From CAYUVF01 sp964448045 (GTDB lineage: Bacteria; Bacteroidota; Rhodothermia; Rhodothermales; Salinibacteraceae), in NCBI GenBank assembly GCA_964448045.1, contig CAYUVF010000029.1, positions 1-47,719 on the forward strand: a DNA stretch of 47,719 nt, read 5' to 3'. Each line of letters opens with the position of its first letter. Position 1 is the stretch's first letter. A program made the translations under genes and the position numbers. The notes below the pieces were generated by a model that was not told the origin of the DNA, ran no database searches, and saw nothing but the letters and a program-made list of their open reading frames with translations. Shown piece after piece: positions 7,696 to 14,580 of the stretch.

Positions 7696-9009
7696 CTACT
7701 GCCCCGTCGGCGGCGCAATGGGATCGGCGGGCGTGGCGTTGGGGATGAGCACGACGGCATCGACAGCCCAGAGCAGATCTGCCAGCGGCCCGTCGGCGGA
7801 CACAGTGCCGTCGTGGAGCATCGGGTGGATGGCCGTCAGGTCGAACAGCGTCGGCGCGTCGTCCATCGCGGCGGCGAAGGGCTTCGCGAGGGGCCGGAAG
7901 CAGTCGCCCGTGCCCGCAGGGAACTGGGTGTTCTGCGAGCCGGGGCCGCAGACGATGGCGACGTTGAGCGCCTCGCCGCTCATCATCCGGGCGAGCGTGA
8001 CGCCCAGGGTGCCCACGTCGAGCGCATGATTCGGCGTGAGCCCGCGGTAGGCGTGGTAGCCGCCGACTTTGATCACGATCTGCGGCGCGTCGTCGGAGGC
8101 TGTGATCGCCTCCAGCGCCGGGCGCCGCAGGTTGTCGCGCAAGTAGCGGGCGCGGATCTGGTTCGAGCGGTAGTTGTCGGTGTCGTTGAGCCGATAGATG
8201 CGGGTGCTGATTGCCAGCTCCGCCAGCAGCCGCTGCGCCTCATCGATGCCCTCGAAGTACGTCCGCAGCGTGTCGAACGCCGCCGGTGTGTAGACTGAGA
8301 GCGGTGCTGGCATCGTGTCAGGGAGCTTCTGCAACCGCGGATCCTCGGCTGATTTTGCATCGCCCGCGGCCCGCACCGCTTCCACGGCCGACCGCGCAGC
8401 CTCCGATGGCGCCAGCGCCATCAGCCGATTCAGCGCCCACTCCGTCGCAAAGACGAAGATCTGATCGAGCCCCCAGAGCGGCTGCGCCTCGTCGCTTTGG
8501 GAGACGACCTGATGGAGCAGATCGCGCTCAGTTTTCAGGTTGTAGAACGGGATCGCTGCCGGGTGCTGCTCGATGAACGCATCGTACGCGGCCCGGCCCG
8601 CGCGGAGGCGTCCGGTGATGCGCTCAGTCGTCCACGGGCTGACCTCAATCGCCAGATGATCGAACGCATCCGCGGCCTGCAGATGCCGGATAAGCGCCGC
8701 CATCACCGCAGGAATTTCCTTCGTGGCGTGCGATTCGCCGAGCGTCACGACGGGGGCTTCGATCGCCTGTTCGCGGAGCCATGCGCCGCCCGATCCGCGC
8801 AGCGCGCCGTCCTCCAGCCGCAGCGGATATGCGTGAGCCCGGAGCGCGTCGGTCAGCGGAGTCGACGCCGTATCGGCCTCCTGCGCCGCCGCGGGCGACG
8901 GCCCGATCAGCCCGAGCCCCAGGGCGAAGCCAAGCAGCACAGACGCGAGCAGCTTGCGTCGTCGCGATACAACGGCCGTGTCAGAAGCGGAGCGGAGAGC
9001 GCAGTGCAT
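7696..9009 (-). CDS. Secreted erythromycin-esterase/ChaN-like protein
   Basis: A 437-residue protein with an arginine-rich N-terminus and signal peptide (SRRRKLLASVLLGFALGLGL, cleavage likely after AAA before QEAD). The domain begins with VVTLGESHATKEIP (L90-G-E92-S-H94), the Glu/His signature of the EreA/ChaN/TraB superfamily, and continues with HLAIEVSPW, the LWGLDQIFVFA segment and a late IVIKVGGYHAYRGL containing a second His. Members include erythromycin esterases and haem-binding ChaN proteins; many are uncharacterised, and antibiotic resistance should not be assumed. The in-frame start at 9144 is rejected because it adds a low-complexity stretch before the signal peptide. It is convergent with the lipoprotein at 6888 and divergent from the peptidase at 9162. 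Confidence 0.75.
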   Translation of the reverse strand: MHCALRSASDTAVVSRRRKLLASVLLGFALGLGLIGPSPAAAQEADTASTPLTDALRAHAYPLRLEDGALRGSGGAWLREQAIEAPVVTLGESHATKEIPAVMAALIRHLQAADAFDHLAIEVSPWTTERITGRLRAGRAAYDAFIEQHPAAIPFYNLKTERDLLHQVVSQSDEAQPLWGLDQIFVFATEWALNRLMALAPSEAARSAVEAVRAAGDAKSAEDPRLQKLPDTMPAPLSVYTPAAFDTLRTYFEGIDEAQRLLAELAISTRIYRLNDTDNYRSNQIRARYLRDNLRRPALEAITASDDAPQIVIKVGGYHAYRGLTPNHALDVGTLGVTLARMMSGEALNVAIVCGPGSQNTQFPAGTGDCFRPLAKPFAAAMDDAPTLFDLTAIHPMLHDGTVSADGPLADLLWAVDAVVLIPNATPADPIAPPTGQ

Positions 9010-9161
9010 GGTATTCCTCGAGTCAATGGCCGAGCGTTCTCGTTGTCCTCGCCACGCGAAGCGGGAAGCACATGTTTCCCGGGGAACGGAAGGCGCGGTT
9101 GGGTGCAGCGACGAATCACGCCCGGCGGACACCGATATGAGCACCGATTCGCGTTCGTCGA

Positions 9162-10499
9162 ATGGACATCCCGATGCCCGTGGCTTCCTGTCGATCGATC
9201 GTTCGTGTCTTCGCCGCGCTCGTGGTCATTCCGCTCCTCGCACTCGGCTGCCAGTCCGGCACCGATCGCGTTGCCGAGGACCTCGCCTTCCCGGACAGCA
9301 CCACCCACTATCAGGTCGATGCGCAGATCCGCCCGGCCTCCGGTCAGTTCGATGTCGCGGTGGACATGCGCTTCATCCCGCGGGCGCCGACGGACACGCT
9401 CCGCTTCCTGCTCCACGACGCATTCGAGCTGGAGGGGCTCACGTCGTCGGCCGTGGATGGATATTCGACGAGCCCGTGGCGCCTCGGCGGGGAAGACACG
9501 CTGCACACAAAGGTCGTCACCGTCCCGCTGACGCGCACCGCCAGGCCGGACGATCCGGTAGCGATGGCGTGGCAGTACGCCGGGCGCTTGCAGAGCGAGC
9601 AGATCCCCGGCATCGGCGGCGCGGTCGTGACGCCGCACTGGACGGAGTTGCCCATTGAGGCGATGTGGGTGCCCGTGGAGGCCTCGCTCAGCAAGCGCTT
9701 CACGTTCGATGCGACGCTCGATCTGCCCGACGGATACGAGGTCGTCAGCCCTGGTGCGCTTCAGGAGACCGCCGACGGCTGGCGCGTCCAGTCGCCCGTG
9801 CCAGGGCCCGACGTGCCGCTCGTCCTCTCCGATCAGATGCAGGCGCGCGAAGGCACCTACGGCGCGGTGCCGGTGACGGTGTACCACGGCGGCGCGCCCG
9901 ATTCGGTGACGACGTTCGTGGCCGAAAGCGCCAGCCAGATTCTCGACCGCTACGCCCGGCGCTTTGAGGGCGGCAGCGAGACTGATGCCCTCCGCATCAC
10001 CGTGGCGCCGGTGGAGCGGGCGACGGAGAGCAGCTACGCCCGCACGGGCTTCATTGCGCTCAACCACGGCATCGAGCCAGACACGAGCCTCTTCGGGCTG
10101 ATCGCGCACGAAGCCGCGCATCTGTGGTGGACGGACGCCGCCAACCCGATGAGCCGCCACAACTTCCTAAACGAGTCCTTCGCCGAGTACGAATCGTGGC
10201 TGGCGCTGCGCGCCGAGTACGGCGATGCCGTTTTTGAGGACCGAGTGGCGTCTGCCCGCAAGCGCGCGCAACAGGCGCCGCGCTTCAGCGAATGGACGCC
10301 GTGCATGGATGGCCTGCTGTCGTACAACAAGGGGCCGGTGCTCCTGCATCAGCTCCACCAGCGCATCGGCGATGATGATTTCCAATCGTTCGTGGCGGCG
10401 CTTCAGCGCGGCGATGTAGGCACGCTCGGCGGCATGATCGCGACGCTCGAAACCGTCACCAGCGCCGAGACGGCGCAGTGGTTTGAGGACAAGCTGTAA
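9162..10499 (+). CDS. M1-like zinc metallopeptidase lipoprotein
   Basis: A 445-residue protein with a lipobox near residue 30 (L-L-A-L-G-C), so probably tethered to the membrane outside the cytoplasm. The zinc site is H316-E-A-A-H320 followed by LNESFAEY, the gluzincin pattern of M1 aminopeptidases. The spacing between the second His and the third ligand Glu is 17 residues, one shorter than the usual 18. A GAMEN-type aminopeptidase motif is replaced by ARTGFIALNHGI in the expected place, so the exact specificity is uncertain. The N-terminal half is a beta-rich domain (YQVDAQIRPASGQFDVAVDM) like the M1 N-terminal saddle. ATG 9174 is an alternative start. Right after its stop, without a spacer, begins the truncated paralogue at 10501. 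Confidence 0.8.
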   Translation: MDIPMPVASCRSIVRVFAALVVIPLLALGCQSGTDRVAEDLAFPDSTTHYQVDAQIRPASGQFDVAVDMRFIPRAPTDTLRFLLHDAFELEGLTSSAVDGYSTSPWRLGGEDTLHTKVVTVPLTRTARPDDPVAMAWQYAGRLQSEQIPGIGGAVVTPHWTELPIEAMWVPVEASLSKRFTFDATLDLPDGYEVVSPGALQETADGWRVQSPVPGPDVPLVLSDQMQAREGTYGAVPVTVYHGGAPDSVTTFVAESASQILDRYARRFEGGSETDALRITVAPVERATESSYARTGFIALNHGIEPDTSLFGLIAHEAAHLWWTDAANPMSRHNFLNESFAEYESWLALRAEYGDAVFEDRVASARKRAQQAPRFSEWTPCMDGLLSYNKGPVLLHQLHQRIGDDDFQSFVAALQRGDVGTLGGMIATLETVTSAETAQWFEDKL

Positions 10500-10500
10500 T

Positions 10501-10998
10501 CACAGCCGCACGCTCACGCCCGTGCGCCGTAGCGCCAGCGGCCAGGGGGCAATGACGCTCTCTTACACCGACGCCGCCATCACCGGCACCATGAGCGGCA
10601 TGGGCCAGACGATCGAAATCGACAAAGCGCTCGACGCGCCCGTGTGGGGCGACGGGCCGGGGCTCGAACTGGCGCTGGCCGGGCTGGACCTCTCCGAGGG
10701 GTACAGCACCACGTACCGCGTCTTCAATCCGCAGCAGCAGGCCGTGCACACCATGAAGCTCACGGTAGCGGGCACGGAAACCGTAGAGGTACCTGCAGGC
10801 TCGTTTGAAACCTACGTCATGGAAATCGAACCGGTGGAGAGCGGGCAGGGCCGGCCGCAGACGCTGTACCTGAGAGCGGATGCGCCGCATCACGTCGTGA
10901 AAAGCGAAGCCCAGCTGCCCCCGCAGATGGGCGGCGGCACGGTCACGCGCGAATTGGCCTCGATGAACGGCGGAAAGACCTCCAGCGCGTCCGAGTAG
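10501..10998 (+). pseudogene. 5'-truncated paralogue of the lipoprotein at 6888
   Basis: The frame starting near 10507 (RTLTPVRRSASGQG) aligns with the C-terminal 60 percent of the 6888-7673 lipoprotein: DGPGLELALAGL, YSTTYRVFNPQQQAVHTMKL, LYLRADAPHHVVK and LPPQMGGGTVTRE all have counterparts there. It lacks the signal peptide, lipobox and first beta strands. The alignment begins only about 8 bases after the stop codon of the peptidase, in a different frame, so a deletion has probably joined the two. Any initiation would have to be inside (for example ATG 10551), giving a cytoplasmic fragment. I regard it as a relic. Confidence 0.75.
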
Positions 10999-11095
10999 CA
11001 TCCTACTGCATTTCTACCGCGATGCCATGGGAGGCCTCGTTCTGCTTCGGCAGGGCGGGGCTTTCTTGGTGGGCTCCGACCTCGGTGGACTCCGA

Positions 11096-11330
11096 TCAGG
11101 CGCTCATCGACAGCGCGTCGATCACGGTCGGCACGTCGTCTTCCTCCCAGAGGCGAATGGCGATGAGCACCGGGACGATCCAGCGACTGCCAGGCCGGAG
11201 AATGGCCTCGACGCGCTGAGCGGTGTCCCGATCTTTGGTGGTAATGAGCGGATCCCACTCCGTGGAAGGACGGGGCGCGAGCGTCTGTGCAAAATTCCAG
11301 GCATTCCTACCCCGGCGCTCACGGAACCGG
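11096..11330 (-). pseudogene. Unidentified gene relic, C-terminal end
   Basis: On the minus strand, a frame ending at a TGA (complement of 11096-11098) reads RNAWNFAQTLAPRPSTEWDP, LITTKDRDTAQRVEAILRPG, SRWIVPVLIAIRLWEEDDVP and TVIDALSMSA. Its balanced composition and high third-position GC look like real coding DNA, yet no start codon precedes it within the open stretch, so it seems to be the tail of a truncated gene. I do not recognise the family. It lies in a 450-base stretch with two other relics. Confidence 0.45.
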
Positions 11331-11352
11331 GATTGCCGTACCCCTGGATCAC

Positions 11353-11430
11353 CACCGCGCCTTCATGGCCGACGCGCCGGACGCGCTCCAGGCCTATCCC
11401 TTCTTCATCCACATCCCGCCCGCTCCAACG
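11353..11430 (+). pseudogene. Short relic of a BBE-type FAD oxidoreductase
   Basis: About 26 codons reading RAFMADAPDALQAYPFFIHI match YRDFMADAPDELQAYAFFIH in the intact flavoenzyme at 16830-18227 (DNA near 17533-17600), with clear nucleotide similarity. Nothing of the FAD-binding domain or the C-terminus is present on either side. It shows that a second copy once existed here or that a fragment was copied from the gene 6 kb away. Confidence 0.7.
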
Positions 11431-11466
11431 CCCGTCTATAGCCCAACGATATAATCGGAGTTGGTG

Positions 11467-12096
11467 TTAGAGACTGTCCTCTGCGCTCTGCTCCTCCAGC
11501 ACGGCCCGCACCAGCGTCTGCACGGCCCAGTTCATGGTGGCCTTAGCCGCGTCGGGTTCCAACTCGCAGATGTCGTGCATCATCGTGAGCGACTCGATGC
11601 CCATCATGCCCGCAAGCGCGTCGCGCAGCCGCTCGTAAGTCGCCTCATCCAGCGCATCGCGGGCGGGCGCAAGGGCTTTCTCGATCATGGCCAGACGGCG
11701 GCCGCTGCGCAACTCGACCTCGCCGTCCGACTCGACCCACGCTTTGTTCGCGCTGCTCAGGAAGAGGCGGAACTGGACCTCGTTCGCCTGCGCGTGTTCG
11801 AAGAGGTGCGCCTGCACCTGGCCAACGCGCATCGGCACATCGCTGAGCGCAGACGGCGCGTCGTCGCCCACCGCGTCCACGTCCAGCGTGGCCTCCAAGG
11901 TCGCCTCCAGAATGAGTTGATCGACGTTGGCAAAGTAGCGGTAGGCGGTCGCCCGGGACACCATCGCCCGCTCAGCGACGGCGTCAATGCTGGGGTCGAT
12001 GCCCTCGTCCATCAGGTCCCGTGCAGCAGCGAGCAGGGCCCGGCGGGTGCGCAGTTTCTGGTTTTTTCGTCCGGATTGGAGGTCGGTTCTTGACAT
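11467..12096 (-). CDS. TetR/AcrR-family transcriptional regulator
   Basis: A 209-residue regulator with the TetR N-terminal helix-turn-helix: RRALLAAARDLMDEGIDPSI, then VAERAMVSRATAYRYFANVD, the recognition helix with the typical T-x-Y-x-Y-F. The C-terminal 140 residues form an alpha-helical ligand domain (EVQFRLFLSSANKAW, LRDALAGMMGIESLTMMHDI) that I cannot assign to a ligand class. It is divergent from the cupin at 12211, and the 114-base gap between them carries several palindromes likely to be its operators, so it probably controls itself and the cupin. Its last codons (D-S-L-stop) coincide with 12 bases that equal the terminal repeat of the MITE at 22611, so the natural 3' end may have been altered. 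Confidence 0.9.
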   Translation of the reverse strand: MSRTDLQSGRKNQKLRTRRALLAAARDLMDEGIDPSIDAVAERAMVSRATAYRYFANVDQLILEATLEATLDVDAVGDDAPSALSDVPMRVGQVQAHLFEHAQANEVQFRLFLSSANKAWVESDGEVELRSGRRLAMIEKALAPARDALDEATYERLRDALAGMMGIESLTMMHDICELEPDAAKATMNWAVQTLVRAVLEEQSAEDSL

Positions 12097-12118
12097 TTTG
12101 GCGGGTGTGTGCTACGAT
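12090..12118 (+). promoter_or_regulatory. Candidate sigma70-type promoter for the cupin gene
   Basis: TTGACA at 12090-12095 and TACGAT at 12113-12118 are separated by 17 bases, a near-consensus housekeeping promoter pointing at the cupin. It overlaps the TetR start codon and runs into the palindromes, so a bound repressor could block it. Members of the Bacteroidota often use a different -33/-7 pattern, which lowers confidence. Confidence 0.4.
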
Positions 12119-12180
12119 AGATCTATCTTATGATACAAATGTATCATGATTGGTATATTGTCTTAAGATGAATCTATCGT
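12114..12180. promoter_or_regulatory. Palindrome-rich operator region between tetR and cupin
   Basis: Two nested inverted repeats are visible. Outer arms: 12114-12132 and 12162-12180 match as reverse complements at 16 of 19 positions (acgatagat core). Inner: 12130-12147 (atgatacaaatgtatcat) is a near-perfect 18-base palindrome. The left outer arm also contains gatagatctatc, itself palindromic. Spacing and AT-richness fit TetR-family dimer sites. Confidence 0.6.
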
Positions 12181-12210
12181 GTCACGCTTAGAAAAACAAG
12201 AGGAACCGTT

Positions 12211-12666
12211 ATGCACGAACGCCATGGCATGCCGATTTGGGTCATTGGCCACAAACTCACCTCTATTACAACGACGGGCGACTACGCGTTTGCCGACGTG
12301 ACGGTCTCGCCCGGCGTCCCGGGCCCGCCGCCGCACTACCACGCCGAGGCCGAGGAGCTGTACTACGTGGTGGAGGGTACGATGGAGTTTATGCGCGGCG
12401 ACACGTGGCATGCCGTCAGCCAGGGGGCATCATTCCGGATCCCCAAAGGCACACTGCACAGTTTCCGCAACGAGGGCGACCAGCCCAGCCGCTTCATCAC
12501 GATCCACGACCCGGGCGGCCCGATGGACACGCTGTTTCTCGACTTCGGTATCCCGGTGGAGGAGCCCGACAGCTTCGAACGGTCGGTTTCGGAGGAGACC
12601 ATTGCAGCCTTTGCGGCGGCCGCCGGCGATCATGATATGATCATCCCAGATGCCAAGCCCGCGTAA
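12211..12666 (+). CDS. Cupin-domain protein
   Basis: A 151-residue single-domain cupin. Motif 1 is PPHYHAEAEELYYVVEGTME (H-x-H then E, then G) and motif 2 is GTLHSFRNEG with the third metal-binding His. A C-terminal helix, SFERSVSEETIAAFAAAAGD, ends the protein. Cupins of this kind bind a metal ion and act as small dioxygenases, isomerases or sensors; several are linked to quinone or flavonoid breakdown, but the specific reaction cannot be read here. The DFGIPVEEPDSF linker is not diagnostic. It is transcribed away from a TetR gene, which suggests induction by a small molecule. Confidence 0.88.
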   Translation: MHERHGMPIWVIGHKLTSITTTGDYAFADVTVSPGVPGPPPHYHAEAEELYYVVEGTMEFMRGDTWHAVSQGASFRIPKGTLHSFRNEGDQPSRFITIHDPGGPMDTLFLDFGIPVEEPDSFERSVSEETIAAFAAAAGDHDMIIPDAKPA

Positions 12667-12733
12667 ATGACGGTATGGACAGGGCATCAGCAGCACCTCG
12701 GCCCGCAGGTTTAGGCAAGCCTCCCGCTTGCGC

Positions 12734-13681
12734 TCACTCCACGGTGAACGTCTTGAGCATGCCTTTCCCGGCCGGGTTGGGCACCTCGGCAATCCAGGCG
12801 TACTGGCCGGGCGTCAGGTTTGCGCGTATGTACGTGATCGAGCCTGCGGGCATGTCCTGAGCGCCTCCGAGAAATTGGCTTCCGGAGGGGGCCGGTTCGG
12901 CCAGTCCGCCGGGCACCACCCAGTTCATCCAGGCGCCCAGGTCCTCCATGTTGGCGCCGTCGCTCAGGCGCACCAGGTGGACGTCGTGGCCCAGGAAGTG
13001 CGCGTATGCCGCCTGATCGGCGAAGGTGAGCTGCACGGTGTGCTCGCCTGGTTCGTCAATCGTGCCGTCCACGGTGATTCCGTTGCCACTGGAAACCGTG
13101 AGTTGGAGCATCGCCTCGGGCGGCTCCGCCGTATTAGACGATTCGGTCACGGTCAGCTCTTCGATCATGTTTTCGGCCGAGTGAAAGACGCCCTCTTCCG
13201 ATTTGACGTAGCACTCGATCACGTACGTGCCGGGCGCCAGGTTCACCGTGGTCTCGCTCGTTTCCTGCGGCGAGGTGAGCCCGGGTCCTCCCATGAACAC
13301 CACATCGGAATACCACGCTGGCAACTCGAATCCGGCCTCCGGGAAGGTGGGGGCTTTTCCATTGATGTTATCCATGATGTTTTGAAAGACGGGCACCACC
13401 TCGGCTTTGCTATCCTCAAGCGTCTTCTGCTCGCCTCCGGCAATGGGCATCTTTTCGATGATCAGGAAGTGGGCCGCGTGCGTATCGTTCACAAACCGAA
13501 AAGTGGTCCAGCCGGAGGAAATCTCGCGAGTAGAGAATTCGAGCGCCGTATGACTGACGGCGGTCACCTCCACCACAGGAGGCCTCTCCGGCTCGTCGGA
13601 GGGATTGCTGCTGTCGCACCCGGGAAGGGCGAGAAGGGCGAGTGTGAGGGCAAGCGTGCGTAGGGCGTTTAGCTTGTGCAT
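12734..13681 (-). CDS. Putative lipoprotein with cupredoxin-like domains
   Basis: A 315-residue lipoprotein: residues 1-22 form the signal with lipobox A-L-P-G-C. Two beta-rich halves follow, one around AHFLIIEKMPIAGGEQ...LAPGTYVIECYVKSEEGVFH and another around AYAHFLGHDVHLVRL...LTPGQYAWIAEVPNPAGKGM. Each half pairs an A-x-F-L-x-x motif with a PGTY/PGQY strand and a closing M or H-rich loop, reminiscent of duplicated plastocyanin-like domains. The copper ligands of true cupredoxins (H-C-H-M) are only partly present: C in VIECYV, M in KGMLK. So metal binding is possible but unproven. Not part of an obvious operon. Confidence 0.6.
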   Translation of the reverse strand: MHKLNALRTLALTLALLALPGCDSSNPSDEPERPPVVEVTAVSHTALEFSTREISSGWTTFRFVNDTHAAHFLIIEKMPIAGGEQKTLEDSKAEVVPVFQNIMDNINGKAPTFPEAGFELPAWYSDVVFMGGPGLTSPQETSETTVNLAPGTYVIECYVKSEEGVFHSAENMIEELTVTESSNTAEPPEAMLQLTVSSGNGITVDGTIDEPGEHTVQLTFADQAAYAHFLGHDVHLVRLSDGANMEDLGAWMNWVVPGGLAEPAPSGSQFLGGAQDMPAGSITYIRANLTPGQYAWIAEVPNPAGKGMLKTFTVE

Positions 13682-13914
13682 AACGTGTACCGTATCTTTT
13701 CATCCGTTAGAACCTGTGGTGTGCGTATCGAGAGGCCGGTTTGGCCGGAGCCCCTTCGCTATTAGACCACAGCAGATCCGGCGACATCTTCTCACGCGAA
13801 ATAGCGTTCGTTCTTATCTTCATGTTTTCTTAACTTATAGGCCAACGGCTGAGCCAGCCGGTGGTCCGCTCATTTCGTTGATGTTATTTCATTTGTGCAG
13901 GCGGTCAGACTACC

Positions 13915-14544
13915 ATGACGGGCGCGCATGCTCCACGTAACGATGTCACGCAGCTGCTCGTTGAGCTCCGCGAGGGGAAGGATGAGGTGCTCGACGACCT
14001 CTTCGACCGGGTCTACACCGAGCTCCGGCAGCGGGCGCGAGGGCAGCGCCGGCGCTGGAAGGGTGACCCATCGCTCCAGACGACGGCGCTGGCGCACGAG
14101 GCCTATCTCAAGCTCGTCAATCAGCAGAAGCAGTCGTGGAAGAACCGGTCGCACTTTTTCGCTGTCGCCGCGAAAGCCATGCGTCACATCCTGATCAACG
14201 AGGCCAAGCGCCAGCGGGCCGAGAAGCGCGGCGGCGATGCGCCCGTTCTTTCGCTGGACGAACTCCGGGCTGCGACGGGCCGCGAGGTGGTATCGGCGGA
14301 GGAGCGGGCGGAGGTGATCGTCGTGCTCGATGAGGCGCTGGAGCAGTTCGCGGCGGAGCACCCGCGGGCGGCCCGCGTCGTCGAGTGCCGGTTCTTTGGC
14401 GGCATGACCATCGAGGAAACGGCCGAGGCGCTCGGCGTCTCGGGGTCGACGGTCAGCCGCGACTGGACCCTGGCGCAGGCGTGGCTCTACCGGGCGATGA
14501 AGCGCATCCTGGCTGGCAATTCGACCGGCGGAGAGGCATCTTGA
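13915..14544 (+). CDS. ECF-like RNA polymerase sigma factor
   Basis: A 209-residue sigma70-family factor with only regions 2 and 4. Region 2 covers VTQLLVELREGKDEVLDDLF through SLQTTALAHEAYLKLVNQQ and FFAVAAKAMRHILINEAKRQ. Region 4 has the helix-turn-helix MTIEETAEALGVSGSTVSRD. The SHFFAVAAKAMR and VECRFFGGMTIEETA blocks are typical of the subgroup often placed next to Ser/Thr protein kinases, in which phosphorylation is thought to replace an anti-sigma factor. The kinase gene starts 36 bases downstream, fitting that pattern. The protein starts at ATG 13915; no anti-sigma gene is seen. Confidence 0.93.
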   Translation: MTGAHAPRNDVTQLLVELREGKDEVLDDLFDRVYTELRQRARGQRRRWKGDPSLQTTALAHEAYLKLVNQQKQSWKNRSHFFAVAAKAMRHILINEAKRQRAEKRGGDAPVLSLDELRAATGREVVSAEERAEVIVVLDEALEQFAAEHPRAARVVECRFFGGMTIEETAEALGVSGSTVSRDWTLAQAWLYRAMKRILAGNSTGGEAS

Positions 14545-14580
14545 GCGAAGAACCTTCGGGTCCAGTGAACCGCCATCGGC

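Noticed and set aside
8497..9531. Plus-strand frame opposite the erythromycin-esterase-like gene
   Set aside because: Overlaps two well-supported genes and lacks recognisable domains.
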